Below, piece after piece: positions 39,336-55,800 of a stretch of DNA of 64,000 nt. Each line of letters begins with the position of its first letter. Position 1 is the first letter of the stretch. The stretch is from Pagrus major (lineage: Eukaryota; Chordata; Actinopteri; Spariformes; Sparidae): NCBI RefSeq assembly GCF_040436345.1, contig NC_133225.1:24730540-24794539 (forward strand), in the 5' to 3' direction. The notes below the pieces were generated by a model. That model saw only the letters and a program-made list of their open reading frames with translations. It did no database searches and was not told the DNA's origin. The translations under genes and the position numbers were made by a program.

Positions 39336-40934
39336 ATTAAAAACTGGAATATTGACGTCACGCTGACACATATGATGATATCATCTGAATGATTCAGCGC
39401 GGATGTTAGGCCTCGTGCATCATTTGTTTATTTGTTCATCTGGTGGCTTTTTCACTAATAATTGAGTAGTTGATAGTAATTGTTCTTTTTGTGCACTTCT
39501 TTTTACAGTTATGACTACAGACTGTCTCTCCACCTCCCTACAATTGTATTCTGAGGGGAATTTATTTGCCAACAATGAGAAAAAACACACAGAAAACAAA
39601 GTTGGAGCCACGATAATCATGTTGCAAACATCTGATATCGTGACAGCCCTCGTGTGTATTAGAGCCTGATCTTTAACACATGATCATGGCAGATATTATT
39701 ACCAGATTTGAGCTATTTGAATATATAATGAAGACTATAAAATGGTATTAAGAAAATAAACAAAATGGCTAACTGAGGCCATGCTGGTGGGTTTTTTGTG
39801 TCTTTGGAGTGTCACTATAGTTCATAACATCTAAAAAAATCAGCAAATATGAGTCAAATACACGGAATTGTGGGAAAGAAAGTGTTGACACGTTTATTTC
39901 TCACCTGTAAAATGTTCCATTTAAATCAAAATTCCTTTTTTAATGTCAATATATTTGGTTTCATGTTAAAATATCAGATTCAATGAGACTAAATGTTCTT
40001 TAAAACACAGTAAATTCTGTATATGGTGGATTCTCCTCATTCATCTGTTTCAATGTGTAGATACAGTTTTAAAAGATCAATCTTTACCCAGTATATATAT
40101 GACTGTCAGCATGACAATGTCTCACTTTAACCTTTCTGGTACTGCACAGTCATCACAGCACGAGAGCAGTTATTCAGAGCAAATTAAGTGTAAGAAGGAA
40201 TTTTATGTTCTCACTCAAGAACCCTTCAACAGCACAGAGGACTGTAAAAATAATTCTGTTGATTCACACTTAAGATGCATAAAAGCAACTCTGCTTTCTC
40301 TCTCTGCATACATAATTATAGCAGCTGACATACATCTCAAGCTGAACACACAAAATACTGATTTTGTTCAGAGATTCGTTATCAGAAATTCAACCCTGGT
40401 ATATCACTATGTGGGTCTGCATAATGTTTAAGCAGAACATGATGTATTATTGAATAACAGTTAACTAACACACAGTAAAAATTCATTTTGCTTCTAACCA
40501 CCAGAGTGTGGACACAGTGAAGGTCAGACTCAGTGATCACAGGAGCCACCTAGTGGTTTAAACGTGGCTTCAGTGTCCACAGTGGAAAGAAAGACAAAAC
40601 AGATGTTCAGATAATGTATAATCATGTGAGCCAGGTTTATTTAAAATTTTACATAACATAATAACGGATGACACTCTGATCTAATGGTCATAACAGCTTG
40701 AGAGTTTGGTATTGTAAAGGAGAAACAATGCATGTGGCTATTTGAATAAAGATGAATTATAACGCTTAAATCTGACAGAAGCTCAAACCTTGTGCGTAAC
40801 AAGCTTACATGTTTTTCCTGTTACAGAAACAGGCTCAGATGTTACTATTGAGCTAAAGGAGCAGACAAACTGACCACTGCTATGTTTGGTTTAAAATAAG
40901 CAGCAGTGCACTGAGTATAAATTACAACAATGAG

Positions 40935-40940
40935 TTTATT
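40935..40940 (-). terminator. ndufs7 polyadenylation signal
   Basis: AATAAA on the minus strand lies about 92 nt downstream of the ndufs7 stop codon (41032-41034). That is a normal spacing for a short 3' UTR. Confidence 0.65.
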
Positions 40941-41031
40941 GAGTTCCTGCAGCTCTACATGGAGGAGGAGCAGCGCTCCAAATGAAACCAGAAATACATT
41001 TACATACCAGATACACACACATATAACACAT

Positions 41032-46604
<5,573 letters not shown>

Positions 46605-46618
46605 CTTTGAGATTCTGG

Positions 46619-46626
46619 TTACGTCA
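46619..46626 (-). promoter_or_regulatory. CRE/ATF-like site just upstream of ndufs7
   Basis: TGACGTAA on the minus strand begins about 15 bp before the start codon and is preceded by CAGGAAGC, an ETS-like core. CRE and ETS/NRF-2 motifs are common in promoters of nuclear respiratory-chain genes. The site is so close to the ATG that it would lie in the leader or at the initiation region, and function is not shown by sequence. Confidence 0.3.
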
Positions 46627-49600
46627 GACTGCTTCCTGTGCCTGTGTGAGCTCGTGCTGCAGAGGGAGCTGCTGTAACGTTGAATAACCGGAATAACCCA
46701 AACAGAGAAGAAGAAGGTCAAAACAATGTTTCTTTACTCATCATAAAGAATGTTTTAGGTTAAAAGGCAGTATGAGGTTTTATAAAGTAAATGTCAAATA
46801 GCCACATGAGGAGTTGAGGACAGTGACCAGACCAGAGCAGATGACCAGGCTGCCACTAAGCTTATTCAATGACAAGGCAGTCCAAAAACACCATGACAAC
46901 ATTGTTAAGAGAAAGTTAAACTCAGGTCATGAGTTCAAATGCCCTCAATCAACTAATCTCAGATCAATCTGACCGGTTAGGATACCACAAAATTACAAAT
47001 ATTTCATTTTTCATTTGTCATATTTACTGTAAGATTTTTTGTTCTTTTTTTTTTTTGTAGGTCTTATTTCCAAACATGAAGAACTAAATGTGTTTCAGTA
47101 CAGTTCTTTATTTTTGTGTTGGATTACAGTTAGACTTAATAGACGTGTTAAAATTGCAGAATGTAAATTCCCAGACAGATTCCAGAGGACAGGTCCTCGG
47201 CGTCAGAAAGGTATCTACAGTCCTGCATGTTTGGTTTCTTGGTTTGCAGAAAGGAGCCTCCTTCATATGAGAGGTGGTGGGGCTGTAGTCAAGATTTTAG
47301 AAATACTGATGTTTGCAGTGCAGTGGGACCAAGACCCACTTAGACATTTGACCCAAAAATAAAAAATAAGCCAAAATAAGATCTATATAATGTCCAAATC
47401 AAACATTTTGACTACTTTGGGGTATTTAGCTGTTAAAATAAAGGTTACTTTCTCTAAATGTTATCTCATACATGAAGATTTAAATGCTGCTTCAAAAATT
47501 TCTCAACAAGTCCATAAAATACTAAATGCAAGTTGCATATACCTGTAGAAGATGAACATTTTCTCAGGTTGTTAAAACTGTACGGCCCACTGACACTGAT
47601 AACTGGTATATAATATTTATCATACAATGTAATGGCAAACAGATGCACCAAATAGATGGATAGATACTCTTCTGGTTATATGGCTCCCTCCAGTGGAGTG
47701 ACTTTCATGGTCCACATTTTATTTTTCACATTTTTTATTTTTCAAGCAGATGTTTAAAAGTTCTCTATGATGACAACAAAAAAGATTAAACTAAACAAGA
47801 CTGCCAGGTGCTACAATTTTATGGAGGTTATGTTTATATAGTGTCTGCAGAGGTGTGCAGGAAGCTACTGAAGTATTGGCAGCCGGATATCAGGATTTAT
47901 TATTTTTAAAAAATGAAACATGTTTGCAGGATGTAACAAAAAAACAAAAAACAAAACATAAAATGACTCCATTTAGCTTGTCCAGCGTCATCCAAGTCAA
48001 CAGACGCCCTGGGATCCCAAATCTATTTGAAAAGATGTCATTTACAGCCCCTTTTTAAGCAGAAATCTTCACTGTATCTGCTAAGCTAAAACCAATTGCT
48101 TGCACCCTGTCTGTGGGAGCGAGAGCTTGAGCCTGTCGAGGGTGTAAATAACATCTTCTTCAAATCAATTTGGGATCCCCGGGCTGACGAGTTGAACAAA
48201 GCCATTTAATTTTTTTATTTTGGTTGCTTTTCTCACATTTTAGTCCCCATCTACTTCAGTTGTTGAGGAGAATGCTGGAACACTGTTTTGCTGTGAGGCT
48301 TCAGAAATGTTTTGTAGACTACATACATTCACATGACTTTCCATCAGCATGAGCGTGAGTAGATAATAACAGAATTTTCATTGATGAACTTATCCTTTAA
48401 GATGGCACTAGAGTGGTTCATGTGCTGTGCTGCCCTCCAGTGACCAAAAGCAGGAACACCGAGAGAAACATAAACCCTGCTGAACACTCCACACCTCTCC
48501 TGTTTTCAGTTTATTTATTGTTGTGCACTGCACTTGATCATTATGTACATCCTGTAACGGTCAACATAACTGAAAAGGAGCACATGAACAGAACTTTTAC
48601 ACAATTTAGTAATACTTGAACAGCAGACAGGCAAACACATAACGTACAGTAGTCTGTATCCAAATCGGACCACTTCCATACATACCACGACTTCAAACAA
48701 CACACATCCATTGACTACGATATAGAGGTTAGCTTTTTAACATAGCCGTAAGATTGCGGATAGAGAACTCGGTCAGCGAGGGAGCTAATGGAGGTTATTT
48801 CACATGTAAGTCCTCAGTGTAAATAGAGAAGCAGGTACTACACACCTCCTGTGTCTGTAAGTCACCAAAGAAAGCCTTTAGATCAGACGTTTTCAGGCCC
48901 AGTGTCTTATTCAGGGATGTGATCCAGCTGAAGAAACGGACATACTCTTTTTATCCACTCATCAGTATTCAGTTCTTAATGTAGATAAACAAACTGGTGA
49001 TCCTGGGCGATAATGAAGTCCAGCAAAGGGGGGAAACATGATGGTTAACATGGATTAAATGCAAAAAAATCATCCAATTCTTCATCTAAATCTCCAAATT
49101 AGAGAGATAAAGACTGAAATCAGTAAAGAAATAAAGAACAATCACATGAAGGCAACAATTCTGCTGAATTTGCATGTGTTAAAACTGATTATTAACACAT
49201 TTTTGAAGTGATAACAGCTGTCAAACATCAGGATAAAACAGCTCAAGAAGGTTTTTCACTAGAGATCTGTCAGTAACACAAAGCTGGAAGTTGAGGATGT
49301 TGTGAGATCGAATCAGTGTCCTTCCCTCAGTTTCCGCTTTCTAACAGGTAAATACATACATTTTGTTGTTGCATATGTTTGTCATTGGCCCACGGACCTA
49401 ATCCTAGGACTATTCAATACTTTTCCACACAAGAAGATAATGTCAGAAGTCAATTTCCATCATACGGAGGATCACATCAGTCAGCTTATAAGTGAAATTA
49501 CATGGAGAACAGCACCTGCAACACTCACAGCTGATGCTTTAAGACTGTGGGTTGTACCTCACTGTTGATATGTCAGTATTATTCATCCAGAGAGAAAGCT

Positions 49601-49874
49601 GCATGATAATTATAAATAAAAGTGTCAGTGGTGTGACAGAGATGTCAAACAAACTTAAATAAATTACATGAAGTGATACAAAAAACTTTCAATGGGTGCA
49701 AATCAGTGTTGCAATGACAGTAGAGATACAGTATGTAGGATATGAGTGAAATTAGAGATATGAAGCAGTGAGATACAGTAAAGCACATTAATTCAATCAT
49801 CAGTCTTACAGTTTACATATCATCTTATGAGATACAGTTCTGCAAAGAGAAAAATCAAAGGTGCAGCATTGCAG

Positions 49875-50507
49875 TGTTAAACCCTCAAAGACCTGAACAA
49901 TTTCTGGGGTGCCTGACTGTTTTTTCTAACAGCCAGCATCAAGTGCCGAACATCATTCGATTCAGGAGAACCTTAAGTTTTTGTCTTACTCATTTAACGT
50001 CCCAATTTTACATCTGCTTTGTCTGAGAAGGGATGGCTTTACTGGAATTTTTAAAAAACACCATTAAAAATGGGATGTTTTCTTCACTGTGAGCTCAGAC
50101 AGAACGTCAGGAAGTTCAGTTTTTTGAAAAAAAAAAATGTGTAGATGGTCGTTACAAAAGTATCTTGAAACTTGTGTAATTCTATATTTTGAATTTACAG
50201 ATCATGTAGATGTTCAAAGAGAGTAAATAGAAAGGTTTAAAATTAAAACAGAGGACACTGAAGCAGAAGTGACTTTTTTCAGAGCAATATATTATTCATT
50301 AAACATAAACAACAAAAGTAGCTCGGCTGCTGGTGGGTGTTCTTGACGAGTCAATGCTCAGAACGTGATGCGTATTCAGGTTCACTATGGTGCCCTGGAA
50401 TGCCAAAACAAGAAGTGTGTCACCACGCAAAAGCTGAGAATCTCTCATTTCAGAGCAATAGCTACTTTTAGTCGTCGATGGCTGTCTCGGTCTTTGAGGG
50501 TTAAACA
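49875..50507. mobile_element. piggyBac-like MITE (TTAA-flanked)
   Basis: The ends are inverted: TGTTAAACCCTCAAAGACC at 49875-49893 and its reverse complement at 50489-50507, with one mismatch. Both ends contain TTAA followed by a CCC-starting inverted repeat, which is the signature of piggyBac elements (TTAA target duplication, CCC ends). The left end has one extra A between TTAA and CCC. The 633-bp interior encodes no transposase, so the copy is non-autonomous. Confidence 0.65.
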
Positions 50508-51254
50508 CATTCGTGCAATTTCAGTCAGATGGAAACAAAAATTGTAAATGTTAATGGCCTGAGACACTGAAAATGTCCTTTACATACATTAGCTGATGAT
50601 ATGTGCAGTTGCTTTCAACCAAAATGCAGCAGGTCTATCACACAAAGCAACAAAATGAAGATGAACAAAACAAACTAATAATAAATAAATAACAATGGCA
50701 TTCCTTCAAAGCTGCACCAGGTAAAGTTTGTGCTTTCAGCGCTACCTTACAAAAACACACATATGAGTGAGTACGCATGAGGCTTTGATGTGCTTCATGT
50801 TCGAAACTGTAAACGTGCTAATCCTGAAATACAGCGTACAATCCCCAGTTCCCCAGAAACACACACGGCTTGATTACATCACACACACCGGTCAAAGATC
50901 TTTTTGTTAATCTGTCGCATGAATATTAAGTCAGGAATTTAAACTGCAGCAGCCTTCTGACCTGTGTTTTTTTAATTTTTTATTTAAGTTTAATTTTCAT
51001 TTATCTTTAGCGACTAAATTCGAAAGTTAATGATGATGAAACCAACCTGTAATCAGAGTTACAGTCAGAAACAGTAACAGCACTTTGCTTCCCATCTCTT
51101 TGCACTTTCATAACACTTCTAAATAACACAATAACAGGGACAGACTGATTATCAGCCTGGCCCATTATCAGGGCTGATATTCTGCATTTTTTTGCTAATT
51201 AGTAACGTTGTTTTTGGTGTCCGATTGCTGATAATTGCTCTGTGGTCTCAGTCA

Positions 51255-51700
51255 GTAGCTATGTTTACATGGACAATATGTCTTCAATCCGATTGAAGAT
51301 TTTGGGTCAACTGTTTACGTAGGATTGGATCAACAGGTCTGGTGTTTACATGCAGCAACCGATTTAATAGGAACAGCTGTATGACATGCTCAAGAGATAT
51401 GTTATGTCATGCATTCCTTTTCCTCATTCGATATTTGACCTCTTTCGGCACATGTCTTTATCAGCTTCCTGTCCTGAAGGTGAATATCTATTGTCTAGAT
51501 GTATTTAGAGTTCTTAAGTATTATCTTAAGTTTGTATTAAAAACAAACTCGCTGCAGTCCAATTCACCTTAGAAGCCACCATCTCTGTAAGTGGAGAAAC
51601 GTATGTCACTACGCATTTACGTCAAGATGATGGTCATGAGCAGAAAGAACGCAGCCAGAGAATATTCTGCTTATATCATTTACATGGGACAGTTTTCATT
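51255..51700. mobile_element. Possible MITE (TGTTTACATG-type)
   Basis: AGCTATGTTTACATGGAC near 51257 is followed by another GTGTTTACATGCAGCAACC at about 51341. A reverse relative, ATATCATTTACATGGGACAG, is near 51673-51692. The TGTTTACATG motif is usual at the ends of a common fish MITE. Pairing of ends is loose and boundaries are guesses. Confidence 0.3.
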
Positions 51701-51924
51701 TTGATCAGTTTATGAAAAAGCTATGTAATGTACAATGTAATTTTGGGGAAGAAATTTTAATCAGAAGACAAAGATCTTTATTGGCTGATTTTTCTGTGCC
51801 TGTTTAGGCTTTTAAACCGATTATAATCAGAATACATGGCTACTGTCTCACCCACAGCACTATCTGATTGGTTACATGTCACAAGTAATAGCCAATCAAC
51901 ACTGAATAATCTGAATCTGTAAAG

Positions 51925-52035
51925 TAACTAATACCTAAAGTTATCAAAACAATGTAGTGGTATGGAAGTACAAAGTAGCAGAAAATGGAAATATTCAAGT
52001 AAAGTACCTCAAATTTATAGTTAGTTACATTCAAT
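51925..52035 (-). mobile_element. Dispersed TIR element (AAGTA-rich family), fragment
   Basis: GTAACTAATACC, GGAAGTACAAAGTAGCAG, AAAATGGAAATA and CAAGTAAAGTACCTC occur in order. They are the reverse of the element at 21833-22047 and 61949-62343 and closest to the fragment at 39228-39335. Non-coding. Confidence 0.5.
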
Positions 52036-52681
52036 TTTGACACAAAGAGTTTTTTCTCTTCTTTACTAATAATCTTTATCAGTCGATCTCTAATTAGTTC
52101 TTTCTTTTGTGCTTGATTTTGACTGAGAACAGGTCTGGTTTTAGTTCACTTCCACTCCAATCAGTGAAAAACATTTAATAAATTAATGCTGCTGTTGTTT
52201 CGTGTATTTCTCACATGTTATTGCATTAAAATATGTATGACAGAACTGATCACGGACCCAATTTTCACTCAAAGTACAAATCAAAATCTATCTCCCTAAA
52301 AGAACGTGGATTGATTGCTGTTAAATGGTTTTTGTGCCTTACAGACTATCTGGCGCTCTGAATCCCGTCTTTCCAGCAGTCTGTGAAAAGCTTCTTCAGT
52401 TTTCTCCCTGATGTGTTTTTCTCTTATCATCGTCTTCTCTCTCTGTTTGATCTGACTCCTCTGAATCAAGCCTGTCTCTGTTTCTCTAGACATCCCGGTG
52501 ACATCTGCTTTGATCGGAGGGTTGGTTCAGAGCTAAGGACACTCAACAAGGAAGGACAATGTTGCACCACATACATACAGTAGGTTGGTACATCTGAGCT
52601 ACAGGGAGTCATCAGTTCAGTTACACTGTTAGTCTGGAGTTCTGTAGTCTGTTGCCGTCTTTGCAGATCAACTGGATGTTA

Positions 52682-52707
52682 TGTGTGTGTGTGTGTGTGT
52701 GTGTGTG
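52682..52707. repeat. (GT)n microsatellite
   Basis: An uninterrupted TG/GT dinucleotide run of about 26 nt, in the presumed auxilin 3' UTR. Confidence 0.95.
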
Positions 52708-52856
52708 AGAAGTACGGGTCAAAGCACAGGTATGAAGGCAGATGTTGTAGGGTTTGGTTGTGGTATGTTGACCAGAAGTGGTGACACGTTTTTTAGGATT
52801 AGATGACAGAATCAGCAGGGACGTCCTCTCCTCGCTCACGTCTTCTCACTGTTTGT

Positions 52857-55800
52857 TCAGTAGAGGGGTTTTTGTCCTTGGCTTTCAAATTCTGACCAGG
52901 CGTCATTTAGTTCCATGAAAATCATCTTGGCATATTGTTCATAGGGCTGTCCTGTCGCCTGGGCGGGAGAAACATAGAAGGAAATCAAATTAAAATATGT
53001 TGCACTTCAAACGAGTCATGCAAAGCAGGTGTTTTACCTCTGGCAAATCACTTGGATATAAAACACCTGCTTTGACATATCATCAAGCTGCATGTGACGT
53101 GAAAAAAAAGAGGAACCTGACATACAATCACCCACAATATCAATGTATTCTCACACAGGTGAGGAACCACTGAGGGAAAAAAGTAGGTGACAAATAACTG
53201 TGGCTTAATACAAACAATTCAGAGAGGGTGAAAACAACCAACAGGTTTAAATAACAGACTAAATAATGGACAAAAACCTACAAAAGATTCTCAAAGAAAG
53301 CTCACAGTTAAAACTACAAAATGCTCAAAATTGTCTTCAATTAAAAGTTTGAAGAACCTCCTGTTCTTGGCTCATTCCATGAAGTTATGAATGAAAAAAA
53401 AAGTCTCTAGTAATTTGTAATAATTTCGGGGGTAGACTCTGATGGATGCAGGAGGATGCAGAGGTTGTGTGATAATATTAGTCATGTGCAAATCAAAACG
53501 CCGGTGGTTCAGGGTTATTTCTTTTTAAACATCTGTTGTCAAAAATACTTTGCATATCTGTGTGAATATGGGACATGAAATCACATGAGGTCCCCTGTGG
53601 ATATTAGTCCTGTGTGACGAGGGCACAGGTCACCATTATTTTCTTATACCTGTTTTGTTTATTACTTTTTTATTGTGTTTCTATTTTATGCCTTACTTTT
53701 TAATGTGAAGCTGCTGATGACTTATTTAAGTCTTCATGTTCTACATTTTCCTCTTGCCAATAATCAACGTGTGTGTGTGTTTAAATGCTGGGAGTATAAC
53801 TATAAATGTACCGTTTGTTGCCTGTAAGTCTGAGTGAAATCCTGTTTGCTTGTAATGATTGATTAGCAGGTGTTTATCTTGTGATTCACTCACTGGACAC
53901 CTCTGGATTGGGTGCATTTTGGGTGCTTGTTCTGATAAAGAGGGGATGAATAGAGGAGTGAGAAGTCCTATATTTTCTCCTCGCATTCATGCTGGTGATG
54001 TCTACCTGCCATGAGCTCACGACAGATCCTCGAGACATAACCTGAATCCCCAGAAAGTAAAAAAAAAAAGGCTGCTCTGAAGACTGAAACCACAGGTGAG
54101 GTTATTTTACGGGCTGCTGTTATGATGTCTTTCTGTTGCCATTTGTAAGAACTTAGGTTTTCTGAGCTGTTGTGAGTGATTCTCTGTTCTCTGTATTCTT
54201 TCCACAGGTACAAACTGCCTTCAAGATGATGTTGATGGTGCTGGTTTTCTGCTAGAGCCTCTACATGACGCAAACACATCCATAAAAGTGCTCTAGCTTC
54301 CTCCTCTAACTGTGAAGATCCAGAGCCTTTGACTCCTATTGCAAGGATGCCCCTGATCATACCTGTCCTAACACTGATCTTGGTGGAGTCCATCCTGGGA
54401 GCTCCACAGGCGATAAAAGCACCAGACGTACGTGTAGACGATATCAATATTTTCCTGACTATGGCATGGCAAGTAGCCAACCACATAAACCCAAATTCCA
54501 GCTGTTATGTCTGCGGCCTAATGCCCAACACAGCTGGAGAAGGCTTACCTCTGATGGCCTTACCTGCCTCTGACTGTGACACCTGCCGCCTCATGCATAT
54601 TCCCTCGCCTCAGTCTTATTCTCACCCTGATTGTACCCGAGTCTCCAAAATGAGACCACTTAACTGTTCTGGACGACACACAAACTGCAACAGATGTCTC
54701 AAATCCCCAAAACCCGTTCCCATAAATATGATGCCTCAGCCGTTCCCGTGGTGTCTCGAGAATGATGGCAAGACACCCGTCGGACAATCCGACTGCCTGC
54801 GTACATTCAAATGGCAACCCAAACACACCAATATGGGCTTTAAGTCTCTGGATTCTGCACCTGAGCGCTGCTTGGCGGCAGCAGGCCAGGCTCGCCTCAG
54901 CGCTCTAGCTCACCGCACTGCTACCTGCTCCATCTCCTCTCCTGTGGGAATGTACTGGGTATGTGGAAACCTCGCATACCCGTATCTTCCTGTGGATTAC
55001 AAAGGACGCTGTGGCTTGGCATACATCATCCCGGCTATGAGAGTGGCTCACACCCTGCCTCACAAAAGTCCTCCTAAACGAGCACGACGTGGAGTTTCAG
55101 ACATCTTTGGGACTCATCATCAATCGGCTTTCAAGAATGCTCTCGGCCCCCTTCTTCCTTTTTACGGAGTTATGTCTGCGTTGGATCAAATCGCAGATCT
55201 GTCTCATGCAATTGAAGTCATAGCTAATGAAACCGGTAAGGCTCTCATGCTGATATCGAGTGAACTTGCCTCTGTTAGACTTCTAGCTTTGCAGAACAGA
55301 GCAGCTTTGGATTTTCTTTTGGCAGCTCAGGGAGGAACTTGTGCTGTTATCGGTTCTGAATGTTGTACCTTTGTGCCTGACTATAATGCTACGATTGGTG
55401 ATATAGTAAATCATCTTCATTCAACTGCTAACTCCGTTCACCAGGAGAGTAGTTCTTTATTTGATTGGTTGAAAACCACTTTTGGATCACTGAGATATCC
55501 CCTTACTGAAGTGATAGTTATTTTTGTTGTTATCATTGTTTTACTGTCTTTGTTTATATCATGTGTGAAAAAGTTCATATTCAACTGTTAACTTTGACAA
55601 CATTAATGATCGTTGGATGTTAAATGTCTCTTTGATCACAGTTAAATCAGCCTGAGACTTCATGACTTTTCCTAATTTTATGAGAATTGCTTATAAACAT
55701 GATTTTAAACCAAAAATAAGATGTCTGCCACCTTTTTCTGTTTGGGTTCTCAGAAACCAAAGGTGTAAACATAATAAAACATAAATACACTGGGTGTTCA

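Larger units (their letters stand above)
35843..40934. other. Intergenic region between the convergent gamt and ndufs7 3' ends
   Basis: About 5 kb of AT-rich, non-coding sequence. It holds the two opposed LINE relics, dispersed-repeat copy B, an AAGTA-family fragment near 39228 and a stretch at 37690-37770 (CAATCAATCAGTCAAACTTTA..., GGGCTGCACAAG) that resembles a common teleost retroposon 3' end. No gene is recognisable. The 110-aa frame at 40099-40431 matches nothing I know. Confidence 0.55.
46700..52856. other. Region between ndufs7 5' end and auxilin stop codon: intergenic plus probable long 3' UTR
   Basis: No coding gene is recognised. Part of this must be the dnajc6-like 3' UTR, read leftward from 52856. 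Minus-strand AATAAA signals occur at 51777-51782 and around 48508-48517, so the UTR could be about 1.1 or 4.3 kb, and sequence cannot decide. A piggyBac-like MITE (49875-50507), a GT microsatellite (52682-52707), an AAGTA-family fragment (51925-52035) and a possible MITE at 51255-51700 lie within. The 107-aa frame at 47039-47362 has no recognisable features. Confidence 0.5.

Noticed and set aside
54329..54346. Start of the env-like protein 18 bp upstream of the ATG
   Set aside because: The codon at 54329 is TTG. The first in-frame ATG is at 54347 and is directly followed by a good signal peptide.
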